Shown: piece by piece, positions 22,331 through 33,998 of the stretch | Numbering within the stretch: position 1 is the first letter of the stretch | Layout: every line of letters begins with the position of its first letter | Assembly: GCA_027924585.1 (NCBI GenBank) | Contig: BSBM01000486.1 | Location: 45,916,501-45,980,500 of the forward strand | Reading direction: 5' to 3' | DNA length: 64,000 bases | Source of the DNA: Larix kaempferi | Lineage: Eukaryota; Streptophyta; Pinopsida; Pinales; Pinaceae | The notes under the pieces: model-generated | Databases searched by the model: none | What the model was told of the DNA's origin: nothing | What the model saw: the letters and a program-made list of their open reading frames with translations, nothing else | Translations under genes and position numbers: made by a program

Positions 22331-25300
22331 GGGTACAACTAATTATTCAACACGACTCATGTTTAGTAGATTTTGGGCATAATTCATCCATATATTTTAG
22401 GTCATATTTCCTTGTTCTCTTCACACCTTTCCATGTTCTCTTCACGCAATAGGGCATAAATTTTAGGGCAATTGTCTCACCCTATTAGGGTTCAGAGATT
22501 CGCTTATGTTCCAACCTCTGGTTCCATCAAATTTTAGGGTGCACAAAAACTCTTACCTCTAATCTCTTTATTTAAAATTTTTGAAAATCATAATTGTTGC
22601 AAGGTTCCCATAATAGGTTCCATTTCCCTTTGATGTGGGAATAGTGGGACACTTACAAGGAAATATTGAAAGACCACTTGTTCCATTCCCCTTCCATATG
22701 GGAATCATGGGAGATTTTTAGAGAATTCTTGAAAGACCATTTGATATTTCTTGATTCGTTCAGAGAGTTGTTCATAGACATATAGTATTTGAAGTTGGCT
22801 GTAAGGTGTTTCCTCCATGCATTGCCCTGTAATCCATGAATTCAAAATGGAATTTCCTTGTATGATTTGTTAGGTTGCAAGAATTTTGATTGAAGGACCA
22901 AGCCCCACAAAATTAGGTTGTAGGAAGTGAAAGACATATGCAAACCAACAAGGTTACACTGTGTGAATTTTGAATATCTAGAGCCGTGGGTTATTTGAAA
23001 ACTAGTGTGGATACACAAGGTTTAGCTGCATGCCATAGAAAAAACTATAATGTCAGGTTACAGTTTTTGGAGAGAAAGGATTTTGACAGGTTGTGAATAT
23101 CCAATGCAGAAAGTATGGAGAAGTTGAAGCAACATACAACAAATTGAATATAAATAGATTAGAAGTTGAAGAGTTGGAAGATTAAACGATGAATTTTGTG
23201 TTTTTTGTATCATATGAACTAAAGGTACAAATAGTTGAATGCCTCTTGTAACAAAGTTTGAGAATGGAGTCTAATGAAATTAATGTATTGTTCTGCAATG
23301 CATCTATACTTAAGTGAAATTAGTATCTATAGCATTGCACCTCATCTCTTTTTTGTTACATATGTAATGATGTTTTTCTTGTTATGTGTTGTGCTATTTG
23401 TTGTGGTGTTTGTATTTTATGCACCTACGCAACTAAGGTTTGGTTAGCCGTGGTAGGCCAAATAGAGTTTCAAAAAGAAATTTAGTTGTAGATGTGCATA
23501 AGCCCTATACTATGATATCCAATGATAATGGCATGGTCTACCCATATTGCGTCCCTTCTAATAAGATATCTTCCAAATTCAAAGATCTCACATGGTCTAA
23601 TAAATAACAGAACTCAATCTAGCATTTGATACAATGAAATTTCGAAGATTTTAATCACAACTTTAGTTCATAAAATTTCATACAACTAGGGGAACATACA
23701 TCCATGTAAATTTCAACATTCATAAGATAGAATCAACATGCATCAAAGAGAGAAAAAGGCAGGACACAACTGCTCAATTCATTATTATTAAAGGTTAAAA
23801 AGTAGTTACAGTACATGGGGAATCCAACCCCTTCTCCAACTTCTGAAAACACCTTAAATAGATGGTCTCTTAGGGATGAGTTCTCTCCTTGTGTGTGCCT
23901 AAAATAATGTAACTACTTAACTTGATTCTCCCTCATGTTGCCAATGTTTTCCTTGGGAAATACACCATCATGTTGCTAATGTTTAGGTGTATAACTACTC
24001 ACTAATGCACACTTGATCCTTACTTAAGTCACAAAATGCATCATTATGGCTTGTAACTCATTGTCTTCTTGTCTATATTCAGCAAAATCTAAAAAATGAT
24101 TTGAGATTGCATAGCCAAGACTCCACCTTGACCCCATTAACAAATTTTCCAAACTTCAGGACTGAGATATTTTAGTCCAACTAAAGGCATTGTTAGGAAA
24201 TAGTTATAGTTATAGTTATTGATATATTATGTTGAGTACATTTGAGGTGTTGATTGTTGTTGTAGGAACTCGTGTAGATTTGTTTGTATACCCTACTCAA
24301 AATGCCAAAGATTCCCTTTGTAGGGAATCATATGGTGGCCTAGCATTCACTAAATGAGGACATCAAAGTCATGCATCAAAGTCATGCATGGTGGCCTAGC
24401 ATTTACTATGTTTAACATAGCATTAGTTTGTTTTTATTTATTCCTTCACGAGTTGATATATTGGGCATGGACCCTGATTTGTTTTATTTCTGAATATATG
24501 CGGGGCAGGAAAGCCCGAATGAATAAACTATGTTGTATTATGAGAAATTGGTTACAAATTATGATATACTGATATTTTTCCTTTTGTTACATTATATTGT
24601 GCAGAGCATGACCTACATGGTTGATTATTTAGAGTTTTGAGCGTGGACTCAGAAACACACGAATGACCTATATATTGGGCCTAAGCCCCGATGTATTTAG
24701 AGGATTCTATTTCGTACTGGGCCTAAGTCTCGATGTACATTGAGTGTTGGGCATGAACCCTGGAGCACTCCAAGCTTAAAAGAAATGATTACCAGATCCG
24801 AGGCCACTTAAATATCCTAGATGTGCCTCACAACCACATTCTAGCTCTAGTGTTGAGCAAAGGCTCTGGAATTGTACTAGTGTAACGCCCATGTGAGAGT
24901 GTTGAGTTAAAAGGCTCTGAAAAGCACTTAGGGTTATTACCTCTCTAGTGTTCAGTCGAAGAGGACTCTGCATAGCACTTGCGGGTCTTATCACAACTAT
25001 CTCGACTTGATTAAATAAATCTTTTTATCATCATCTAATGCGGGAACTACCGTGTTAAAACGAGGGATCTGACATGCAAAGGGAGAGACTAGAGGTGCCT
25101 TAACAGCTTACCAAAACCGTCCAAAGAAGTGGACCTTTCCTTATAAAGAATTAAAAAGAAGCATTGTGTAAAACAAATGCTTAAGGACCACAAAGCTAAG
25201 TATTATTATTTAGGAGTTTCAATATTTAATATGGTTATTCATTACATGTATACCTATACATAAGTGGGCTGCCACTTACAAATTATTAGCTATTAATATT

Positions 25301-28209
25301 TAGGTAGAATTGTAATTTTTATATTATTATTATTATGCAAAGATTTAATATCAAACCACTTTAATCAAACAAAGTGAGAAGTCCTAGTTCCAAAAAGAAC
25401 TAGCAATTAAGTAAACAAATACTATTTTTTATATATATATAATTTAAATTGTTTTAAAGAAACTAGTATTTTCCAACAGTCCTATTTTCAAGATCTTCCT
25501 ACTTAAGGAGGACAGACCCCAAATTTTGGGGGATCTTCATCTTTTTCTTTTGGTAGTATTATGCCAAGAAGAACTCTCTGCTCCAGGAAGTGGACTCTTC
25601 CCATAGAATATTCAGATCTGAACCAGCTGCACATCTAGGGCCTCTACTTCTCAGTTTGCATGTCAGAACCAGCTCGGGGGGATTCCTATTAAACCAGGAA
25701 TGATTATGGAATCATGGTTGGGAGGAACATGGTAGTCCCAAAGTCATCCAATCCAAGATCAATCAGGTCAGCAAAGAATCAATAATTTTCCCTAACTAGT
25801 TGGTTGAGTGTGTAGGTCACTACCAACCGAAACAAGCTACCGGAATCAGCAGGTCATTATTAGCAGGACAAGCTACAAGGATCAACAGGTATGAAATCCT
25901 TATAAAACCTTCTATAATTTACATCTCTATTATAAATGCAATGTTAAATTTGTGTTGGCTTCAATATCAATTTTCAAGATTCCCAGAATCAAATGGCATT
26001 TCCTAGCAGGACTAGCCAGCTAGTCTTTGCTAGTAAATTTAATGGCTTAAACTTCCAGATTATGTGAATAGTTGATTTATTTCAATAAAATCCATTGTAT
26101 GTTTTATTTCAACAAAATTTATTGTGTTTAGTTTCTCTCATTTCAACCTTCGTTTAAAATTGCCACAAAACGTTTTAGCTACTGAGACTCAGTTGTTTAA
26201 CAGAAATCTTTACATCCAAACATTTCGAACACCAATAGAAAACCTTAATCCAAACAATTCGAAAGACTTAGCAGTACAGATTTATAGGAATAGAGACGCA
26301 GCATCAATCCTTGTATGAATTCTTCCCATCTATACCAAATTTGAAACAAGTCTGATACATAAATTTATACATCTATTCTTTAATACGATTCTCTTTTCCC
26401 AAAGCAAAACACGCATCACACCTAGCCATCGCTATTCTTCAACATCTAGTATATCAAGGAGACGCGGAGTTTTATAGATACACAAACCGTATGTTATCCA
26501 ATCAAGAATTATTACTAACAATCATACATTGTAAAATTGACAACATTTAGACATGCCCGAAAGTTACAAATGCAGGTGCCTAGCGAAAACAGAGACTTAG
26601 GGTCAAACCCCGTGGCTCTCGCGCCCAAAATCTTGTAGGTAATCCCTACATGGCCTATGGTCCTCAATAACAAAAACAAAATACTAAACACAGCCTTGAA
26701 ACCTTCCCCAAGCAAGTACCCATTTCATCCACGCAACCAGTAAGTAAAGTGAGAGTGTCTTACTTAAAATATAACTACATTACAGGAATAGAGGCATAGA
26801 AAATTCCCTTTGACATCCTATTTTCTCATACAGGAAACACATTGGTTACACAGAAACACCATAGCGAAATCGAATACAGTCAGCAAGTGCAAATAAAACC
26901 AGTACATGAACCATAGTTACATTCCCAAGATAAAGGTGCCAAAGGCCTTTTTGTCATATAGACGATTTTTGTACAATCAGTTACAGAAATACCCAGTAAC
27001 TCCATAACAATAGAACCAATAAGTTACAGCCTAAAAGCTTGCATTCACATGAGAAGAATCGAAATGTATCACTTTGGAACCATTGCAACTACAGGAGTCA
27101 TATCCAAACAAAATCACATTACATTTCTACAAAATGTTCGCACAGCTAGGTAACCAGTAAGACCCAGCTACTACATAATCTCTTTTACATCCCAGTCCCA
27201 AATTTCTTTTCAACTATTAACATTACAGTAAGAACCCCATTCTTTCTGGGCTATACAATAGACAATTAACAAACTTCCAAAGGTGAATTAGTAAGCCCGA
27301 GGCTTATGAAATCCTCCATTCTAGACCAGGCTAAATGCATACATACAAACACCAAAGGTGCGAGATGTAGGGCCCGAGTGGGTAAGCCTGACTTACCATT
27401 ACACTAGCCACAGCACCATGAACCAAGGTAGCTCCCTTACCAAAGCTTTATCACCTGCCATTTTTGATAGGTTTTAACAATTAGTTCAACTTGGTGTTTC
27501 CAAATCAATACAGAAAGATAAAAGTGTCAATGGCAAATAGAGACCACTCGGCCCTTACCTATAAGAACTAGTAACGCCTTACGCCATAGTCCAATCCAAC
27601 ATTTACCAAGGGTGCTGCTGACCACGAGCAGGGCTCGGATCAGTACACAACATAGCCACCATACAATGAAGTGCAGATCCAGAGATGGAGAACAAGTCGA
27701 CTACAGGGATAACTGACAGAAAACCCCAACTCAATATCCAAACCCTCGTAGAACAAGCTGTCACCCATACTCATTAAAAGCGCATTTAAGAACATACCAA
27801 TCTCTCTAAAGTGGAGGTTCGTTTCTATTTGCAAATTCTATAGTGAAGTCGTGGATTTAACCACACTTGCTTTTAAATTTCAAACAGGCTTGATTTTGTG
27901 CAAAGTCTATAGTGAGACTATGACCCATCCCACATTTTGTCTAAAATACATTAAGCTTCTAGTTGTGCACCTTACATTGGTGATACCTTTATGTATGCAC
28001 TCCCATAGTAATGGATCCTCACTTTTATTTATTTAGAGATAGCACTCTCAGATGGAATATACCTGCAAACACAGAAGTACGAAATAGCATTAGCATTTTG
28101 CTAAGTAAGTCCGGCAACCACAACATTCACCCATACCTCTCGGCAACCCTGCCAAGGTATGTAATTACCTTTCTTGGAGCATGATATTACCACCATATGA
28201 ATAACATAC
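22331..28209. other. Gene-free stretch, probably old transposon DNA
   Basis: About 5.9 kb of AT-rich DNA has only short open frames and no recognised protein motif. Local phrases such as GGGCCTAAGCCCCGATGTA (around 24680) recur in degenerate form. Directly left of the LTR at 28215 the sequence continues across to 42346, as shown by the CGTCG target duplication. Confidence 0.5.
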
Positions 28210-28214
28210 CGTCG
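28210..28214. repeat. Target-site duplication CGTCG (left copy)
   Basis: CGTCG occurs immediately outside both LTR ends (here and 42341-42345). Confidence 0.95.
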
Positions 28215-30240
28215 TGTAATGTCCCTTGTTAGGAATTTTATTAAAATGGCAATTTTCCACTTTTTTTCCCTAGTTCGACCTTTGACTAGTTTTGATCTCT
28301 AGGTCCCAAATTTGCCCCAAATGATCCCAAATCTTCTGAGAAGGTATATGAATGATATTAGAACATAATTTTTTTTTCAGGGATGCCTTTGGACCTTTAA
28401 AATACTTCTGCAAATCCTCTTTCAATTTTGGTCAATGTAGGTAACTTTACTAGTGATTTCCCTTTGACTAGTATTGGTCTCTAGGTCTCAAATTGACTCG
28501 AAATGCCTTCAAATATTCAAGGAAGGTGTATTAATGATATTAGGACTTGAATATGATGTTCAGGGATGATATATGGCCACCAAAAGACCTCTGAAAACTC
28601 TCTTAAGATTCTGGACCAAGTATGCAATTTTACTAGTAATTTGGGGTTCAAATCCCCCTGAGGTAAGTACTGAAAATGGCTTCCCAAATGCCTCCAAAAC
28701 CACTCAAATTTATGAACAGAGGTATGTAATGTGTTAATTATGTTATTAAGGTCTCATATGCACCATTAATGGTTTATTACAACTGTTCTCACCCTCTCCC
28801 ATTCAACTGCAAAAATCCCCAATTCGACCCTTGGGGAAATGGCACTATTTCACCTCCCAATACAACTAAACTGAGTAAAAATGCTTCAAATGCTCAAGTA
28901 CAGTACATGAAACTTGTAGAAGACATCCATGGAATTATATTGACCACAAATATATCAGAGAATCATCCATTCATTCGAAATCATCATCAATACATTGGCT
29001 CACAACAAGGTAGTGGGGAAATGGCATTGTTCTTCCATTAAAAATGAGATTTATACATTTCTACTTGGAATTTAGACCTGAAAATTTTTGGAGATGAAGA
29101 AAAGAGTATTTAATTCATATTACAAAATAAATGGGGCATTAAAATCTTCCCCAAAGAGTACAATAGCTCACCAAAAACGCCCTCCCTCAAGGATCAAGAA
29201 TATGCCATCAAAACTGGAAATGGTTAAAGGAGTGAGCTGCAATAGAAGAAACCATGAGCTGCCCTGTAGCTTACACCTGCAAATAAAGACTCCATTAAAG
29301 CTCCAAATGAAAGGTCTGAATGTCCTTTCCAATTACCAACTTGGGTGGGAATCTTTCACCCTCGAAATTGGCTAAGGCAAGAAACTAGTCATCCACTAGC
29401 TCTCCCTCTTCACAAATGCAATTGCAAATTCTACAAATGATCAAAAGCTGGTTTCATTCTTTGTTATTGACATTTATAAACTTCTAATGTCCTCCATGGG
29501 TCGAATTCCTTCCAAGAGACTCATGCCAACTCAAGTTGGGAAGAGATTCCAAAGAACGCCACTTGTACAACAATTCCTAGTCTCCCACTTCCACCAAATC
29601 ACATGTGGAAGCATCTTAGCTACCCTAACACCCTTGAGCACCCTCTTGGAGTCTATTTTTAGCCCTGACATGTCATATATGTCATATGTCAGCCTTCAGG
29701 TCTGATTTGTGTCATAGGTGTCATAGCATCTTCATCATTGTTATCATAGAGCTAGGGAATCTAGCCCAAGTGTCTCACTAGCTCCAAATTGCCTCTTCCT
29801 CTTCCATGGGAGTTACTCTTCCTCTATATTTCGACCTTGGATTATTCATGCAATGAATAATACCTTTTGGACTCCCCCAAGTATGTTACCATTCACCTTG
29901 AATTCGAATTGGTGAGAGAATGATGCCAAATGTAGTGGGGAAATCTAGCCATATGTGGGTCCCACTTCCTCCATGTGTCTTCATCATGAAATGCCACTTT
30001 GATTTTCACTTGTATATATTTATTTATCTCCTTTATTAAATATTTATTCCATTCTAATGTTCAAACATCATTTATTATCCCCATTATTCCAAATCCCAAA
30101 GCTTCCACCCCAAACCTAGGAAACTAGTAATTTTCCTCCTGGGCAATTATTTGACCTTTAGCATCAATTTGACAAACTCTAATGAATAGAGCCAATGTGA
30201 TTAGGCCATTGTGACCCAATACCAAATTTGGGACATGACA
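28215..30240 (-). repeat. 3' LTR of the 14.1-kb element
   Basis: TGTAATGTCCC...GGGACATGACA, 2026 bp, near-identical to 40314-42340. It is followed at 30241 by AATCCTCCCTTCCC, whose complement is a polypurine tract. The end of the element's open frame (stop at 30124-30126) lies inside this LTR. Confidence 0.95.
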
Positions 30241-31391
30241 AATCCTCCCTTCCCAATATTGCTTGTCCTCAAGCAATTTTAAATGTGGGTGTTGAAGAAC
30301 CTGCTTTCTGTATAATTCTTTGAAGTTGCCATTGAATTGCCCAACCTTGAGTCTTTGAGTTTCCATGAAGATTTTAGAGAGGAACCACCATGCTTGCTGT
30401 TGCACTACTCTGATTAAAATCACTTTATTAAGTGGGGAATCCATCTCCCATACTGCTTGCTTCCCCAAAAAATATGAAACCAATGAGATAAAAATTATTC
30501 CAGGGTCCCATTGCTTGTATTGCACCCCAACAATTAAAAGTGCTCTCCAACCCATACCATCGGATAAGAGGATTCCTGGATCCCATTTTCTTGTATGCAT
30601 TCTTCCAAACATCATGAGTACAAAATATATATCATCAAAGTACATAACAACATAATGAAAATGTACATAAAGGAGATGCTTCATCAAAGAGTCATGAAAG
30701 TGCTTATACCTCCAAGCTTGTAGACCACCATTTTCCAAGTGCATACAAGCTTCAAGTGACCAATCAAATCTGCTCCAATGACATAGGTGAGGATCCCATG
30801 TCCTATAATGCTGCTCCAAAAGGATGTGATATGCATCAAAATATTCAGCCATGCATTCTTTCATCCAAGAAGTGAATGAAGAATCTCCACTAAAATCTGA
30901 ACCAAATAATGAACAGAAAAAACAAGGAGACTTGGTATGACTCAAAGAAGTCTCACCCATACATCCATGAATGTGAGAATCATAAAAATATAACAAAGTA
31001 TGTGGCTGCCAACAAAAATGTTCTCCAATCATAAATCTATTCTCCCAAGTGTTGGATGAAGTTCCTCCAACATCAAATGAATCAAATGTTAAGCAAGAAA
31101 AACCATGAGTCTTCAAGTGACTCAAATGCATATCATAGGTGCATCCATGTAGATTTGCATGATCATAAAGTAACAAATTATGATGCTGCAAATGTGAATA
31201 AGAATGTGCTCCAACCATGTCATCATAAAAGTTAAATCTAGGAGTTCCATACTCCTCATGTGGCACCATCAAAAAGAACCCTTTCACCCATACTTCATTG
31301 AGACTAATACCGCAAAACATGGAATTGTAGGATGTAGGAGAATGTACTAACTCACCCAAATAATCAAAATGTTCAGGAGTTTCATCATGGG
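30124..31391 (-). pseudogene. C-terminal half of the element's open frame (no known domain)
   Basis: This is the second half of one frame split by the copia insertion. Removing the copia and one AAGGA copy joins it in phase to the segment ending at 39030, with no stop across the junction. The total would be about 799 codons. The translation is rich in His, Trp, Cys, Phe and Tyr, with repeated short motifs (for example TWDPHLCHW, KWDPGILLSDG, QWDPGIIFIS). It ends HPHLKLLEDKQYWEGRICHV...EENY, inside the LTR. I recognise no catalytic or zinc motif and cannot assign a function. A polyprotein tail specific to this element family is the simplest guess. Confidence 0.65.
30241..30254 (-). other. Polypurine tract of the 14.1-kb element
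   Basis: The complement of AATCCTCCCTTCCC reads GGGAAGGGAGGATT, directly before the LTR start on the minus strand. Confidence 0.75.
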
Positions 31392-31396
31392 AAGGA
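31392..31396. repeat. Target-site duplication AAGGA (left copy)
   Basis: AAGGA flanks the nested copia here and at 39030-39034. It proves that the copia inserted into the already resident 14.1-kb element. Confidence 0.95.
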
Positions 31397-31887
31397 TGTT
31401 AAGTTTAAACCAAATAACCAAGCAAGATCACTGAAAGAAGCATAATCACAAGATAGACACACAATATATCTTGGGAAACCCTCATGGGGTAGAAAACCCA
31501 ATAAAGCTTTCCTCAATAAGATGATCAACCAAAATACAAGATGTGCTCCTCCTTCCTTTGTCTCCTAAGCTGATCTCCCAGACAAGTGCGCACTCTTCCA
31601 CAAGTGAGTGAGTGATCTAATGAGGAGTTCACCTCCTCTATTTATACTTGACTCTCAACTAACTAAAAGACCTGTTGGGGCCGACCTCACCTGGAGAAGT
31701 CTAATAACCCCTAAAATATAACTACAAGGCCGACCCACACATGGTGGGTCTAATAACCCTAGTTAATACCAAACCCTGGAGGAATAAACATCTCCAGATA
31801 CATAGTAGGATTACCTCGGAGGAATGAAACATCTCCGGAATAAATAATGTACAAATATAATATTCTTAGAAGTTACAATATTCAACA
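31397..31887 (-). repeat. Copia 3' LTR
   Basis: 491 bp, TGTTAAGTTTAAACC...ATATTCAACA on the plus strand (TGTTGAATAT...CTTAACA on the coding strand), nearly identical to 38539-39029. Confidence 0.97.
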
Positions 31888-31896
31888 CTCCCCCTT
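31888..31896 (-). other. Copia polypurine tract
   Basis: The complement of CTCCCCCTT is AAGGGGGAG, immediately before the 3' LTR. Confidence 0.9.
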
Positions 31897-32009
31897 AACG
31901 AGAAGGATATTATAACAACATCTGTAGGAGCAAGGAGTCATTTACTACATCATCTATATATCATCGGAAGCTTTCTTCAATTCATCATCATCAGTAACTT
32001 GACTAGTTA

Positions 32010-32300
32010 CTAGAACATCAACATCGTCATCAGCATCGTCATACGATCATCAGCATCGTCATCACACGATCATCATCAGCATCGTCATCACACGATCATC
32101 ATCAGCATCGTCATCACACGATCATCAGCATCGTCATCACACGATCATCAGTATCGTCATCACACGATCATCAGCATCGTCATCGCACGATCATCAGCAT
32201 CGTCTTCACACGATCATCAGCATCGTCATCGCACGATCATCAGCATCGTCGTCGCACGATCATCAGCATCGTCATCGCACGATCATCAGCATCATAAAAG
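32010..32300. repeat. Minisatellite A, 23-bp unit
   Basis: Units of ATCATCAGCATCGTCATCACACG (23 bp, some 26 bp) are repeated about 12 times, in the copia 3' untranslated tract. Confidence 0.93.
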
Positions 32301-32399
32301 GATGATGTAAACCAGTCATGTACATTTTGAACCGAAGTCCAGGGACGATCCAGTCCTATCATGTTCTCGGAGACCTCACGTCTACGGCTCAGTTTACAG

Positions 32400-33060
32400 G
32401 ACCAAAGTCCAAGGATGATCCAATCCTTACCGTACATTTAGGACAGCGTCCAAGGATGACTTAATCCTCCACCGTACATTTAGGACCACGTCCAAGGATG
32501 ACTTAATCCTCCACCATCTTTTAGGACCACGTCCAAGGATGACTTAATCCTCCACCGTCTTTTAGGACCATGTCCAAGGATGACTTAATCCTCCACCGTC
32601 TTTTAGGACCACGTCCAAGGATGACTTAATCCTCCACCGTCTTTTAGGACCACGTCCAAGGATGACTTAATCCTCCACCGTCTTTTAGGACCACGTCCAA
32701 GGATGACTTAATCCTCCACCGTCTTTTAGGACCACGTCCAAGGATGACTTAATCCTCCACCGTCTTTTAGGACCACGTCCAAGGATGACTTAATCCTCCA
32801 CCGTCTTTTAGGACCATGTCCAAGGATGACTTAATCCTCCACCGTCTTTTAGGACCACGTCCAAGGATGACTTAATCCGCCGCCATCTTTTAGGACCACG
32901 TCCAAGGATGACTTAATCCTCAACCGTACATTTAGGACCTACGTCCAAGGATGACTTAATCCTTAACCGTACATTTAGGACCTATGTCCAAGGATGACTT
33001 AATCCTTAACCGTACATTTAGGACCTATGTCCAAGGATGACTTAATCCTCAACCGTCCAC
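32400..33060. repeat. Minisatellite B, 41-bp unit
   Basis: About 16 copies of a 41-bp unit begin TTAGGACCACGTCCAAGGAT. Outer copies are more diverged than central ones, as expected for expansion from the middle. Confidence 0.95.
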
Positions 33061-33061
33061 C

Positions 33062-33412
33062 AAGGACTTCATTCTCGAAGACATACGTCTACGGCTCTTC
33101 TTTCGGACTGAAGTCCAGGAATGATCCAATCCCTTCACATGTTCATCAAGAACTTCATTATCGAAGACATACGTCTACGGCTCTTCTTTCAGACTGAAGT
33201 CTAGGAATGATCCAATCCCTTCTCATGTTCATCAAGAACTTCATTATCGAAGACATACGTCTACGGCTCTTCTTTCAGACTGAAGTCCAGGAATGATCCA
33301 ATCCCTTCACATGTTCATCAAGAACTTCATTATCGAAGACATACGTCTACGGCTCTTCTTTCGGACTGAAGTCCAGGAATGATCCAATCCCTTCACATGT
33401 TCATCAAGAACA
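33062..33412. repeat. Minisatellite C, 86-bp unit
   Basis: Four copies of an 86-bp unit contain GAAGACATACGTCTACGGCT (phase points at 33077, 33163, 33249 and 33335). Confidence 0.95.
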
Positions 33413-33780
33413 TGTATCCTCATCATCATAACATGTATCACCACAACATGTATCATCAACATCAAAAGCATGTATAATCACAACATGTATTATCATCATC
33501 AAAACATGTATAACCATAACATGTATCATCATCATCAAAACATGTATAACCATAACATGTATCATTATCATCAAAACATGTATAACCATAACATGTATCA
33601 TCATCATCAAAACATGTATAACCACAACATGTATCATTATCATCAAAACATGTATAACCATAACATGTATCATCATCATCAAAACATGTATAACCACAAC
33701 ATGTATCATCATCATCAAAACATGTATAACCATAACATGTATCATCATCATCAAGACATGTATACATCTAACCATCAAAA
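33413..33780. repeat. Minisatellite D, 36-bp unit
   Basis: About 9 copies of a 36-bp unit with AACATGTATAACCATAACAT and (ATC)n. Because 36 is a multiple of 3, all frames stay open, giving repetitive open frames on both strands that are not genes. Degenerate copies trail to about 33890. Confidence 0.95.
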
Positions 33781-33998
33781 GCATCTAAAATCAAAAGCAT
33801 GTATACATCTATCATCAAAAGCATCAATCATCAAAAGTATCTAGCATGTATACATCTATCATCAAGAGCATGTATACATCTAACCATCAAAATAAAGAAT
33901 ATAAGAGTCCTAAATCTAAATAATTCTAGGTGAGTAAGTGCAAAGAAAAATAAGTAACCTCATCATTGATGAGATAGGCTTGTCTGTCTCATACTGTG

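Noticed and set aside
32010-33780. Regularly spaced repeats resembling a CRISPR array
   Set aside because: Units are contiguous tandem repeats without unique spacers, in a plant retrotransposon.
33404-33844. Open frames of 100-126 codons with Met/His/Ile or Cys/Tyr/Asp repeats
   Set aside because: The 36-bp minisatellite keeps every frame open on both strands; it lies in the untranslated tract of the copia element.
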